Source: Trabulsiella odontotermitis (GTDB lineage: Bacteria > Pseudomonadota > Gammaproteobacteria > Enterobacterales > Enterobacteriaceae). Taken from it: a DNA stretch of 64,000 nucleotides. How positions within the stretch are numbered: the stretch's first letter is position 1; each line of letters opens with the position of its first letter. Below, in pieces: positions 38,886-49,900 of the stretch. The notes below the pieces were generated by a model that had not been told where the DNA came from, did not search any database, and was given only the letters and a program-made list of their open reading frames with translations. The position numbers and the translations under genes are program-made. The stretch is taken from contig NZ_CP125781.1 of assembly GCF_030053895.1 (NCBI RefSeq), positions 3,224,001 to 3,288,000 of the forward strand, written 5' to 3'.

Positions 38886-40247
38886 TTATCTCTCCCTGAA
38901 CGCTTCACGCGCCTTCAGCACAGGTTTGAGGATATAAGAAAGAATGGTTTTCTCGCCGGTCCTGATTTCTACGTTTGCTACCATCCCCGGCATAATCGGG
39001 AACACTTTGTCTTTCACATGCAATGCGGCCTGATCCGTGCGCACATACACCCGGTAGTAGGTCGAATCGCCACGACCCATGCGGGCCTTTTCTTCATCGA
39101 TCAGGGTGTCGGAGCTGAGATGCTCAACCACGCCGCTCAGACCACCATAAATGGCATAGTCATAAGCGGTAATTTTCACCGTGGCCGGCAGACCCGGGTG
39201 AATAAATGCCACGTCAGACGGTTTGATTTTCGCTTCCACCAGCAGGTTGTCTTCCAGTGGAATGATGGTCATGATTTCAGCGCCCTGTTGAATAACCCCG
39301 CCGCGGGTAGTGACGCGAATATTATTGACGGTGCCGTGTACCGGGGCGACAACCGTGGTGCGATCCATCACGTCCTGACGCCCGCGCAGGATCTCTTCGG
39401 CCTGCGCCAGTTCAGATTCCAGACGGTTGAGTTCGCTGTTGGCGTCAGCGCGGAAACGGTTGGTACGTTCGGCGATTTGTAAGCGAAATTCGTTGGCCTG
39501 GCGCTTCAGACGCAAGATTTCCACGTCTGACATCAGCCCTTTATTGGCCAGCGGTTCAGAGAGACTCACTTCATTTTGCGCCAGTGCCAGACTGCGTCTT
39601 AGCGCATCCACACTTTCATTCAGGGTTTTGATTCGCGCGTTGTAGGCCTGCGTTTCATCGTGAACGATAGACGCGATGTTGGCGATGTCAGACGGGAACT
39701 CCAGCGGCGTGCCATACGCTTCTGCACGCAGACGGGCGATGCTGCCTTTCAGCCCCTGCACTTTCGACAGTGATTCGCCATAGCTGGCCCCGGCACGCGT
39801 CGGGTCGATTTTGAGCAGGATCTGCCCTTTCTCGACCACATCACCTTCGTGCACGTTCAGTTGTTCGAGGATCCCGCCTTCGAGGCTCTGGATCACCTGT
39901 TCACGACTGGCGGGGATCACTTTGCCGTCACCGCGCGTAATTTCTTCCACGCGGGCGTAGTGCGCCCAGACCCCGGCGGCAACAACAATAAACGCAATAA
40001 GGTAGAGCATGATCATGCTGAACGGGGTCTTTTGTGAAATCAGCGCCCCCTGCAGATCGTGCATGAATCTGAGATCTTCCGATTTAACTTTCCCGGTGAC
40101 CTGTTTTTGCGGTTCCTGTTGCGGCTTAGCGGTTTTAGCCGCAGGCGAAGGCGCGCCGATTTTTTTCAGCGCCGGGGAGGAAGCACTCGTCACCAGTTTT
40201 ACTGTTTTGTCGGATGCGTTGTCGTTCACATCGTCGCTGCTCATCAT
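38886..40247 (-). CDS. HlyD-family type I secretion adaptor (locus 2)
   Basis: The product is about 453 residues from ATG 40247 (or 40244), preceded by AAGGTAGGG. The longer open frame overlaps the ABC gene and is not used. A cytoplasmic N-terminal stretch of about 100 residues, rich in Ala, Lys, Pro and Gln, is longer than in the locus 1 adaptor. One membrane segment follows (MIMLYLIAFIVVAAGVWAHY), then the lipoyl half (GDGKVIPASREQVIQSLEGGI), a coiled coil, and the C-terminal half (VVAPVHGTVNNIRVTTRGGVI, IHPGLPATVKITAYDYAIYG). The C-terminal half is clearly paralogous to the locus 1 adaptor. It lies 49 bp after the ABC gene and 5 bp before the TolC gene. Confidence 0.92.
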   Translation of the reverse strand: MMSSDDVNDNASDKTVKLVTSASSPALKKIGAPSPAAKTAKPQQEPQKQVTGKVKSEDLRFMHDLQGALISQKTPFSMIMLYLIAFIVVAAGVWAHYARVEEITRGDGKVIPASREQVIQSLEGGILEQLNVHEGDVVEKGQILLKIDPTRAGASYGESLSKVQGLKGSIARLRAEAYGTPLEFPSDIANIASIVHDETQAYNARIKTLNESVDALRRSLALAQNEVSLSEPLANKGLMSDVEILRLKRQANEFRLQIAERTNRFRADANSELNRLESELAQAEEILRGRQDVMDRTTVVAPVHGTVNNIRVTTRGGVIQQGAEIMTIIPLEDNLLVEAKIKPSDVAFIHPGLPATVKITAYDYAIYGGLSGVVEHLSSDTLIDEEKARMGRGDSTYYRVYVRTDQAALHVKDKVFPIMPGMVANVEIRTGEKTILSYILKPVLKAREAFRER

Positions 40248-40296
40248 CCCTACCTTATCTCTACTACAGAAACCGTCTGTCAGTGGTTCATCAAAA

Positions 40297-42432
40297 TTAT
40301 TTCGGCCGATACTGCATCGGGGCTTGTGGCTTCTTCTGCGCACTTTCGTTGAGGCTGGCAATCACCTGCTCTTTGGGGCCGTCTTTCACAACGTGACCGT
40401 CTTCCAGCACAATCAGGCGATCGACCAGACTTAATACCGACATACGGTGGGTAACGATGATCAGCGTCTGCCCTTCTGTCGCCTCTTTCAGGCGGCGCAG
40501 GAACAGGGTTTCGGTCATCGCATCCATGGAGCTTGTCGGCTCATCCATCAGTAAAATTTTGGGCTTCAGCAGCAGGCAACGCGCCAGCGCCACCAGCTGT
40601 TTCTGCCCGCCAGACAGGCCGTTACCCATTTCACCGATCGGCATTTCATAGCCCAGCGGGTGTCTGGCCGCGATATGGTCAAGGCCGGTCATGCTGGCGA
40701 CACGTAAAAAATCTTCCGTACTGACGCTTGGGTTACCGATGATGACGTTCTGGCGCAGCGTGCCGTAGAACAACCGGCAGTCCTGGCCGACGTAACCGAC
40801 CGCCGCACGCCAGTCGGCCGGGTCAACTTGTGTTGCATCCACACCATCAATAAAGACCTGGCCGCCTGCAGGCTGGAACAGCCGCGCCATCACGCGCAGC
40901 AACGTGGATTTACCGCTGCCGATTTTGCCGAGAATGGCAATGCGTTCGCCGGGGGTGATCTTGATATTGATGTTTTCCAGTACGCGGATCGGCACCATCA
41001 TGCCGGGCACCGGCCAGGCAAAGGACACCTTCTTCAGCCGCATGCTGCCGGTGAATTTTGGCGTCGGCAGATACGAAATGTTGGGATCGCGCTCAGTGGG
41101 CGCATCCATCAGATTGTTCAGTGATTTCAGTGCGGTTTTCGCGTGCTGATAACGCAGCGCCAGCCCGACGACCGACGCCAGCGGCGCCAGACAACGACCA
41201 GAGAGGATCACCACCCCAATCATCGCCCCCATGGTGAGATCACCAGCGTGGATCAGATAAACGCCGTACACCACGATACACACGGTATTGATTTGCTGAA
41301 TAAAGGTGACGAAATTCGAGGTCAGCATCGACAGGTAACGGGTTTTCATCGAGGATGCCGCCGCCATGGCGCTGAAATCATCCCAGCGTTTTTGCATTAC
41401 CCCTTCGCCGCGCGCTGCTTTTAACGCTTCCAGCCCTTCGATGCTCTCAATCAACAGCCCCTGCTTGAGCGAGATCTCGCGGATGTTCTCTTCCATGTAA
41501 CGGCCCAGCGGCCACTGAATAATCACGCTGGCGATGAGGATGATGGGGATTGCCGCCAGCGGAACATACGCCAGCGCGCCGCCGATCATGTAGATGATGA
41601 ACATGAACAGCGCACAGAACGGCAGATCCGACAGCGTCGCCAGCGTCGCGGAGGTGACGAAATCGCGCACCGCTTCAAAATCGCGCAACTGGTTGGCGAA
41701 CGTCCCGGAGGACTGCGGTTTATTCTCCATGCGCATCGCCATCACCTGACGGAACAGCTTCGCACCGAGGATCAGATCCGCTTTTTTCCCGGCGACATCA
41801 ATCAACCAGGTACGCACCTGGCGGGTGGTAAATTCAAAAACAATGGCGATGATCACCCCCACCGCCAGCGACCATAACGTAACGTACGCCTGCGTTGGGA
41901 TCACGCGGTCGTAAACGTTCATGGTGAAAAAAGTGCTTGCCAGCGTCAGGACGTTCGCCAACAGCGCCGCCAGTGCCGCGCTGTAAAAATAGCGACGATA
42001 GCGCCACAGTGTTGAAAACAACCAGTGGCCTTCGCCTGGCCCTTTGGGTAACAGTTGATCGTCGGCACGCGAATCCAGTTTCGGTTTCGGCGTCGCCACC
42101 AGGGCGTAGCCGGCGTAGCTTTCCAGCAACTCCGCTTCGGCAAGCATTAACGCGCCGCCGCTCTCCGGAACAACCACCTGATATATATACTGACCGCGTT
42201 TTCCCCGACGGGCAGTCAGAATGCAATAGGTTCCGTCTTTGCGGGCAATCATCAACGGAAAAAGATAGGAAGACAGTTTATTCAGATCGCGCTTTACCCA
42301 ACCCGCAGAAATACCGACCTGTTCCAGCATGCGCAAGGCGGTTTCTGGATCAAGTCTCTCGGTACGGGGTAAACCGGAATATAAAACTTCCTTGCTTACC
42401 AGTTTTGTATGATGCGCGCAAATCCACTCCAA
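40297..42432 (-). CDS. LapB-type type I secretion ABC transporter (locus 2), reading frame broken at its 5' end
   Basis: The open frame gives 711 residues from a TTG at 42432 and begins directly inside the conserved N-terminal C39-like domain (LEWICAHHTKLVSKEVLYSGLPR). An in-frame TAG lies eight codons upstream. About six membrane segments follow, then Walker A GKIGSGKST (about 500), LSGGQ (about 604), Walker B ILLMDEPTSSMD (about 624) and THRMS. The natural start appears to be the ATG at 42511, which has a good AGGGA site and encodes 26 residues in another frame; a +1 shift near 42433-42440 would join the two. The cause may be mutation, sequence error, or use of the TTG (GGA about 10 bases upstream). 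All catalytic motifs are intact. Its expected substrate is adhesin 2. Confidence 0.85.
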   Translation of the reverse strand: MEWICAHHTKLVSKEVLYSGLPRTERLDPETALRMLEQVGISAGWVKRDLNKLSSYLFPLMIARKDGTYCILTARRGKRGQYIYQVVVPESGGALMLAEAELLESYAGYALVATPKPKLDSRADDQLLPKGPGEGHWLFSTLWRYRRYFYSAALAALLANVLTLASTFFTMNVYDRVIPTQAYVTLWSLAVGVIIAIVFEFTTRQVRTWLIDVAGKKADLILGAKLFRQVMAMRMENKPQSSGTFANQLRDFEAVRDFVTSATLATLSDLPFCALFMFIIYMIGGALAYVPLAAIPIILIASVIIQWPLGRYMEENIREISLKQGLLIESIEGLEALKAARGEGVMQKRWDDFSAMAAASSMKTRYLSMLTSNFVTFIQQINTVCIVVYGVYLIHAGDLTMGAMIGVVILSGRCLAPLASVVGLALRYQHAKTALKSLNNLMDAPTERDPNISYLPTPKFTGSMRLKKVSFAWPVPGMMVPIRVLENINIKITPGERIAILGKIGSGKSTLLRVMARLFQPAGGQVFIDGVDATQVDPADWRAAVGYVGQDCRLFYGTLRQNVIIGNPSVSTEDFLRVASMTGLDHIAARHPLGYEMPIGEMGNGLSGGQKQLVALARCLLLKPKILLMDEPTSSMDAMTETLFLRRLKEATEGQTLIIVTHRMSVLSLVDRLIVLEDGHVVKDGPKEQVIASLNESAQKKPQAPMQYRPK

Positions 42433-42511
42433 GTGAATCTTTTCCGTGGTCTTCTATATTTTCAAAATGAGAAGGGGAGGACAATTCAGCCGCAGAAGTC
42501 TGAACACTCAT
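42433..42511 (-). other. Probable true N-terminal coding segment of the locus 2 ABC gene, out of frame
   Basis: ATG 42511 is preceded by AGGGAACAATA and reads MSVQTSAAELSSPSHFENIE then DHGKDS before continuing as SLGVDLRAS in its own frame. Shifting by one base at this point gives DSLEWICAHH, the natural continuation into the ABC protein. In its own frame the segment ends at a TGA near 42350. Confidence 0.6.
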
Positions 42512-42882
42512 TATTGTTCCCTGGCCTACATAATACGGTAAAGCGATGCGATAAGTACTTTACTTTTCCTCTGGTTGTTATATCACAACACCCGCTATTC
42601 CTGCTCAATTTTCGTCTAGGAATACCCTTATTTAATAACCCTTAAAAATAAGAAAAATTAGGAGGTTACAGTTTATCCAACAAGCCATTTGGGGATTAAT
42701 AATTGAGAGAAATTCTCTATTCTGACCAGCCCAAAAATGCCACAAAGCCTGAAAAACAAATAAATACCAGGATTCGGGAAATTATCCTAAGAATATCTTT
42801 CGATTATTAATTAAATGTTATATCCATGTCACACTGAGGAAAGTTAAATAACTATGTGACCGAGCGCAGACATTAAATAAGT
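42512..42882. other. AT-rich intergenic region upstream of the locus 2 exporter genes
   Basis: About 370 bp lie between the terminator after the OmpA-domain gene and the probable ABC start. Apart from the candidate promoter I see no gene. High AT content around 42620-42850 would suit H-NS-type silencing, but this is inference. Confidence 0.5.
42580..42608 (-). promoter_or_regulatory. Candidate promoter of the locus 2 ABC-HlyD-TolC operon
   Basis: On the minus strand TTGAGC (42608-42603) and TGATAT (42585-42580) are 17 bases apart, about 70 bases upstream of ATG 42511. The surrounding 42512-42882 has no gene, is AT-rich and follows a terminator, so a promoter is expected here. By-eye match. 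Confidence 0.35.
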
Positions 42883-42918
42883 CATAAAAAAACGGGCCCC
42901 ATATTGGCGGCCCGTTTT
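42883..42918 (-). terminator. Rho-independent terminator after the OmpA-domain gene
   Basis: AAAACGGGCC (42889-42898) pairs with GGCCCGTTTT (42909-42918). On the minus strand the stem is followed by a run of T residues. It separates the adhesin 2/OmpA-domain transcript from the exporter genes. Confidence 0.88.
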
Positions 42919-42935
42919 ACGGTAAGCAGTATTAA

Positions 42936-43799
42936 TCAGTTGCCTCTGACCAGAATATCTACACGGCGACTGTTCACGTTACATCCAGCATCCTGCTGAC
43001 TGGCGCGAGTGCCGCACCCTTCTGCCGACTGAGCCACGCCCTGCCCCATCGTGTTGTTGATCATCTCAGGTTTAATGCCCTGATCGATCAGCAACGCACG
43101 TACGGTGCTGGCGCGCGCTTCTGAGAGACGCAGGTTAGCATCACGGTTGCCAATGGCGTCGGTAAAACCGACAAGCTGAATGTCGCTGACGTTATTGGCC
43201 TGCTTAATAAACTTCACCACGTTATCCAGCTTGCCGCGCGATTCGGGCAGGATCCCCGCCGCATCGCTCTTCGCGAAGCGGAACAGGACCTGTTCCTGAA
43301 TCAGAACCACACCGTTGGTGTTGATGTAATTACAGCTCTTCGCCTGCGGTGCGCGGTTCACAAGGCGGGTGTGTTTTTGCAGGCGGTTCAGAATCGACTC
43401 TGCCTGCGGGCGCTCTTCCAGTGCAGCCGTGTTGCCGGTTGTGCCGGGGTTAACCTGCACAAAGTAGGTTTCACCGCCCTCGGCAGGCAGTTGCTGCGTC
43501 GGGTTTTGTTTACCCTGATAAAGCGGGTGATCGTTGAAAACAGATTCGATTGCATGCGCACCCGGCGTCACGCAAAAGACAGTAAACTCACCTGGCAGTA
43601 ACGCAGACTGCAATTCACGGTCTACGTAGACCGTCGCCGGCACGCTTCCCTGTGGATAGTACATCACCACCTGCGCCTGTTCAGGTACCACTGCTGCAAC
43701 CGGGCGGTAAGGTTCAGCCGACGCCACAGACGCGCCAGCCCCTGCCAGCGCGCAGAGAATCAACGTGAATTTGCTAAAACTAAAACAGCTTGCTTTCAT
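42936..43799 (-). CDS. OmpA-domain periplasmic protein linked to adhesin 2
   Basis: The product is 287 residues from ATG 43799, preceded by GGGAG. A Sec signal peptide ends near ASVASAEPY, with no lipobox. Residues about 30-170 form a beta-rich domain of unknown type containing an internal Cys pair. It resembles DUF2846-type domains in QVVMYYPQG, VYVDRELQSALLPGEFTVF, GAHAIES and ETYFVQV. Residues about 175-287 are an OmpA C-terminal peptidoglycan-binding domain: LFRFAKSDAAGI, IQLVGFTDAIGNRDANLRLSEARASTVRALLIDQGI, and SRRVDILV at the end. OmpA-domain proteins accompany several large-adhesin secretion loci. A role in anchoring the exporter or adhesin to the cell wall is likely but inferred. Confidence 0.88.
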   Translation of the reverse strand: MKASCFSFSKFTLILCALAGAGASVASAEPYRPVAAVVPEQAQVVMYYPQGSVPATVYVDRELQSALLPGEFTVFCVTPGAHAIESVFNDHPLYQGKQNPTQQLPAEGGETYFVQVNPGTTGNTAALEERPQAESILNRLQKHTRLVNRAPQAKSCNYINTNGVVLIQEQVLFRFAKSDAAGILPESRGKLDNVVKFIKQANNVSDIQLVGFTDAIGNRDANLRLSEARASTVRALLIDQGIKPEMINNTMGQGVAQSAEGCGTRASQQDAGCNVNSRRVDILVRGN

Positions 43800-43877
43800 T
43801 TTTCACTCCCGGATTAACCCAGTAATTCATCGATAAATAACAACATCCAGACAATTCGCCTCACTTATCCCTTCCGT

Positions 43878-43929
43878 CGCGCCCTGACTCCGGGCGCGAA
43901 CAGATAGCCCGCCATCCGGAGATGGCGGG
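43878..43929 (-). other. Two tandem intercistronic hairpins after adhesin 2
   Basis: CCCGCCATC (43908-43916) pairs with GATGGCGGG (43921-43929), and CGCGCCC (43878-43884) pairs with GGGCGCG (43892-43898). They lie in the 140-bp gap between the adhesin stop and the OmpA-domain gene. Neither is followed by a T-run on the minus strand. Confidence 0.6.
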
Positions 43930-43939
43930 GATTACCGGG

Positions 43940-46900
43940 TTAAATCGTGATCTGGTTGTTCTGCAGCAGAGTGACCAGATCGGTCTGTACGTCTGCCAGG
44001 GTGACAACCTGCGTGAAGCCATGCTGTCCGCCCTGACCATCACGGTCGATGCTGATGACCGTGTCGTTACCGACCACTTCTGTCTTCAGGTAATTCTCAA
44101 GCCCTTTCGATGCCGCATCCAGCTCCGTCTTACCGTTGTTCTCGAAGAAGGAGATTGGACCGCTGTAATCCAGCAGATCGCTGAGGTTGAGCGTATCGGC
44201 GTCACTGTCAGTTGCCACGTTGCCCACGTTGAAGCAGTGAACCACGTCGTGACCGTTGCCGCCGGTACTGTCATTACCCATGCCATCCAGCACCTTGTAC
44301 ATCAGCGTGTCGTTACCACCGTTCATCAGGTAGAAGGTGTCATCACCTGCTCCGCCCTCAAGAACGTTATCCGCTGAGTTATCCGTGATGACGTCATCAC
44401 CGCTGGTACTGATAAGCGTGGTGATGTTTTCCAGCTGCTCGCCTGCGGAGTTGAAGCCAGTCCACAGGTTGGCGGTCATCCCTTCGCTCAGCGAGCTGAA
44501 GTTCGCGGTGCCGGCACTGTTCGCGCTGCTCAGAATCAACTGGTGGTTAGCCAGCAGCGTCGCGAGGTCGGCTTCCGTGTCCGTCAGCGTCAGCAGTGTG
44601 GACGCGCTGTAGGCGCCGCCGCTGCCGTCGCGGTCGATGGACACGACAGTATCCTTACCGTTGTAGGTCACCGTCAGGAACTGACCGATGGTTTCACCCG
44701 CATCGATGGTGGCAACACCGTTGATGTAGTGAGCCGCACCGTCCGCGCTTGCAGAGTAACCGACCAGCAGGTTGCTGACGTCGATAGCATCCGCGCTGCT
44801 CGTCGCTTCCACCGTACCGACCCAGAAGCCGTTGACCGTATCGCTACCGTTACCGCCGGTACCGTTACTGCTTCCGCCTGCCTGGACCTGGTACATCAGG
44901 GTATCCTGACCACCACCATTCTTAGCGTTGTCGAGATTGAAGATGTCATTCCCGCCGCGGCCTTCGAAGTAGTTGTTGCCTGCGTTACCGGTGAAGGTAT
45001 CGTTACCCTGACCACCGGCCAGACCTTCGACGTTCACGAACCGGGCGCTACCAAAGCCCGTGTTCTGCATGGTCGTCTTGTTCAGGTCAATGGTCAGCGC
45101 GGCGTTGCCTGCCAGCTTGTAGTCAACGATGTCGAGACCACCGGTGTTGCTCCAGGATTTCACGCCGGAGACGGTTTGCGTACCGCCTGCACCGTTGTAC
45201 AGGTCATTACCCAGGGTCGCGAAGAAGGTATCGTTATAACCGGTACCCACAATACCCGTGGTGTTGGTGCCGCCGGTGTTGCTGGCGTTCGCCACGTTAG
45301 TTTCGGACTCTGTGGTCAGTACGTAAGCGTCGTTGGCTTCACCCGCGGTCAGTCCTGCCCACGCCTTGTTGACGTTCTGGACAGTCTTACCGTTCACCGA
45401 CGCAACACCGCCGACGTTCTCAACCGCACCGCCGCTGGAGCGCAGGATCACTGCGCTGTACGACTTGCTGGCATCCAGACCGTAGAAGTCCACCATGGCG
45501 GTACTGTCGTTCGTCTGGTTACCGGACTGGGCGTTGATAATCCGCGTTGCCACCACAGCACCTGTCGCTTCATCAATCAGCTGTACGGTATTGCCATACA
45601 GTGAGTTGATACCACCCTCATCGAGGATGCGCAGATGGATAGCCGAGCCATACGCAACATCGTTCTTGTTCTCGATGTACGTAGTGGTACCACCACTGGT
45701 GAAGATCAGCAGATCACGGTCACCGTCCCAGTCAACGTCGATAGCGACACTACCGGTCACCTGCTGCGCGGTTGACGAACCACCAATGGTGGTTTTACCA
45801 ACCTGCGTCAGCATGTTGGAGGTACTAAAGCTCGTCGCACCGCCCGTCGAGGTGTTGGTGTACAGGTTCACCGCGCCGGTCGCCGCGGCATCACTGATAC
45901 CACCACGTGTGGACTCCATCCCCGGCATTTCGATGATGTCCACCTTGCCGTCGTGGTTCCAGTCCAGTGCCAGAGAGACACCACCAGACACCGTGTCGTT
46001 GAAGGTGTACATCCCGGTCGGGTTACCGATGCCGTCGTTGTTCGGGTCGCTGAACTGCAGCTTTCCGGTGCCATCGTTAAAGTGAATACGGCTGGCGTAT
46101 TCAGCAGCGTTGTTATCCGGACTCGAATCATCGGTAGTACTTTCACTACCACGACCCAGGAACAGGTCCATGTAACCGTCGCCGTTGAAGTCGGCCCAGG
46201 TCATCGGCACACCGTTACCGATATCCGGGTCGTTATCCGTACCGCGCTGGAACACGTTGTCGACGATCTGCGACACCTGCCAGTTACCGTTGTTGGTACC
46301 GTTCACGACGACCAGACGTGCCCAGTTATCACTGATAGCGGCAGTGCTGTCCGTAGCCCCCGGCTTGTCGATGCGAGAACCATCCGCAACGATGTTCTGA
46401 CTGTGCATCACAAAGTCGACGATACCATCGTTGTTGATATCCACACCCGACAGTTCCATATCCGGCTGCGACTGATCCAGCCCGATCGGATCCATGCCCG
46501 GATCAGCGGCATAGTCTGTGGCGAAGGTACCGTCTTTGCTCATACCGACGATGGTGCCATCGTTGTTCAGAACAATCTGCGAGCCATAGCCACCCTGGGT
46601 CCCGGAGTCGTTCGGGGTCTGGTCGCCACTGATAAGGTCAACGTAGCCGTCGCCATTCTTATCGATAGCAATGATACCGCCATACCAGCTCCAGGTGTTC
46701 GCACTACCATCGGTATCCCTGTCACCTGCAAAGTCACCCGATTGCGGCGTATCATCTTCTGCCCCAACCTGATACGCGGTGTAACCCGAACCGTTGTAGT
46801 AGAACATCTGCTGACCGTCATCGTAGTTACTGTCGATGGCAAACAGATCCATCAGACCATCACGGTTGTAGTCGACGAAGGTCGCGTTCTGTACGTAGTT

Positions 46901-49900
46901 TCTCGAGTCATAGCCATTACCGGAGTTACTCACCAGCGCGGTGGTCGAGAAATCACCCAGTGAAGACGACGAAGTCGCAGAAGAGTCCAGCATGGTCTGG
47001 TTAGTATGGATACGCCATACACCATCTTCGCTCAGCGTGACCGACGTTGCTTTCTGATCCGGGTCGCCACCACCGGCACCGACGGTGACTTTCGGTGTTG
47101 GCGAAACCACCAGTTCATTGGTCGTATCGTCAGTGGTGATGCGTACGCCTTCCGGCGAGTACAGCACCGCGGAAACGTCGTATCTGCCTACCGCCAGCGC
47201 ATCGCCGTCCGGGATCTGTACATACCAGGTGTTGTTACGCGGGTCGACCACCACCTGTCCGTTCTGCGAACTGTAGGTCTTACCGTTAACCGTCACCTCG
47301 ACGTACTCGCCCGGCTGGATTTCAAAGCCGGTGGAACCGGAAATGATCGGTGTGGTATCCAGCGTATCCTGGTCGTTAACCACCACGTTCAGATCCACCG
47401 TGATCCGGAAGTTACCGGAGGTGGTGCCTTCGTTACCGGCGCTATCCGAGACGACCGCACGGAAGTTGTAGGTCGTTTCGTCATTCAGCGCAGGCAGTTC
47501 GAAGGTCCAGCTGTCACCGGTCACCGTTGCCGTACCAAGCAGCGTGTTGCTGTCAGCATCGTAGATGCGGACTTCATCACCGGCATCCAGTGCCGTTCCG
47601 GCGATCTTACCGTTCAACACCGGCTGACGGTCGTCAGTGGAGGTGTTCGGGCCCATGTTGCCAGTGTCCACACCGACGTTGTCGGTGTAGCTGGTGATGG
47701 TGACCGTCTGGGTCGGCGGATCCAGGTCGATGGTCAGTGCAAAGGCCGGTGTCGCGCTGGATTCGTTACCGGCAGCGTCAACGGCTGTGGCGGTAAACTG
47801 ATACGTCTTCGTATTTTCCAGACCGCTGACATCCAGCGTCCAGGTGTGCTGACCACGATCCAGCGTCGCATTGCCGATGAAAATGCCATCCTGATAGATG
47901 CGGATGTACTCGGCTGCGCCCAGATCGCCCGACCAGCTGCCTCTCAGCACTGGCGCGGTATCGTCAGTGCTGGTGCCACTGGCAGTAATCACGCCCTTGT
48001 TGGTGCCGACATCATCGAGGTAGCCGTCAATCGCCAGCGTAATACCCGGTGCCTGGGTATCAACGGTGATATTCACCGGTGATGTTGGCGCGCCAGTGTT
48101 ACCCACGCTGTCAGTAACGGTGGTGGTGAACTGATGTGCACCATCTGCCAGTTCCGTGGTCGGCGTCCAGCTCCAGTTACCGAAGTTATCCACCGCGGCA
48201 CTACCGATAACAGTACCGTTATCGAGGATAGTGACAATGCCGTTTGGCTCTGCCTTACCGGCGAAGGTCGGTTTGTTATCATCAGTGACGTCGTTGTTGT
48301 TCAGCGTACCGGTGATGGTACCGACGTCGTCAGTGATCGTGAGATCCGTGACCGCACCCGGTGCCGTCGCATCAATTTCGATGCCGAACGACGGGCTCTT
48401 CGCACTTTCCTGACCGGCGGTGTTTTTCACCGTGACGGTAAAGTCGTACGTGCCATCGGCCAGCGCAGGCTGCGGCGTGAAGGTCCAGTTACCACTCGCA
48501 TCCAGCGTGGTCGAACCCACAACCTGGTTACCGTCGTAAATGGTCACGATGTTGCCAGCCACGCCCGGTGCCGTACCGTGCAGTGTCGGTGTGGTGTCTT
48601 TGGTCACGCCGTCGATGACCAGCTCGACATTCGCCGAACCGGTATCGTCGGTTACGCCATCAATCACCGGCGCCGCAGGCGGGTTAGACAGTGTTACGTC
48701 GTAAGTGCCTGACGGTTTCGCCTCGTTACCGACGCTGTCGGTTTCCGTGACGGACAGTTTGTTAATGGAATCCGCGTACAGTGAATCGGACGGCGTCAGT
48801 GTCCATCTGCCGTTGGCATCAACGGTGGTGGAACCCAACACTTTGGTGTTGCCATCTTTATCCGTCGTGTACACGGTAATGACGTTGCCCTGTTCAGCAC
48901 CGGTACCCCCGATGACCGGACGTGGATCATCCAGTACGCCACCGCTCAGAACCGGGCCCTGTACGTTACCGTACTGGTCGGTCACGGTGTCGATGGAGAC
49001 CTTGCTGGCATCCGGCGAGGTGTAGTCGGTATTCACCACGAAGTTCGCAGACTTGTCGCTGACGTTACCGGCTGCATCCGTCGACGTGACGTAGAAGGTG
49101 TTTTTACCTTCAGGCAGCTTGCTACCCGGCTTGAAGTTCCATGCGCCCGTACTGCTGGTGGTTGCCGAACCGATCAACGTACCGTCAAGGGTGTAGATAT
49201 TGACGATGCTGTTCGCTTCTGCCGTACCGTGCAGAATTGGCTGCGGATCATCGGTATAGCCGTTGTTGCTCAGGTCATTCTGAACGGCACCCACCTGATC
49301 TTCTGCGTAATCAATCGTCGGACGGTTTGGCGCCGCGGTATCCACGCTGAAGTTGAAGGCACCGGAAGTATCTTCCTGACCTGACAGGTCTTTTGCCGTT
49401 GCCGTGATGCTGTGCGCACCATCACCCAGGTTGGTTGACGGCGTGAAGGTCCAGGTACCGTCAGCCTCGGCGGTCGTGGACCCCAGTACCGTAGTACCAT
49501 CCTTGATGGTGACAATACTGCCTGCCTTCGCCTTACCGGTAATTTCCGGACGGGCGTCGTCAGTCACCATATTCGCCGCGACATCGCCGGTCACTGTACC
49601 CACATCATCCGTTACGTTGGTGATAGAGACCGTGACAGCAGAGGTATCTACGATGACCGTCATACCGGTATTCACCGGACCCAGGTTACCTGCGGTATCT
49701 TCAGCACGCGCCGTAAAGGTGTGCTGACCATCCGCCAGTGACGTGGTGGTGTATTCCCAGTTACCCGAGGCATCGGCCGTCGTTGAGCCATTCTCCACGC
49801 CATCGACGTAGATATGGACAACGCTGCCAGGCTCTGCGATACCGCTGATCTTCGGCGTTGCATCGTTGGTCGTATCGCCATCGCTCAGGTTGCCGACCTG

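Noticed and set aside
40248..40361. Extended N-terminus of the locus 2 HlyD protein
   Set aside because: The extra 38 codons overlap the end of the ABC gene and have no ribosome site. ATG 40247/40244 follows AAGGTAGGG.
11837..43799. SPI-4-like sii locus
   Set aside because: No SiiA/SiiB-like proton-channel genes are present, and adhesin 1 has a BapA-type N-terminal domain. The Ig motifs and gene order also differ.
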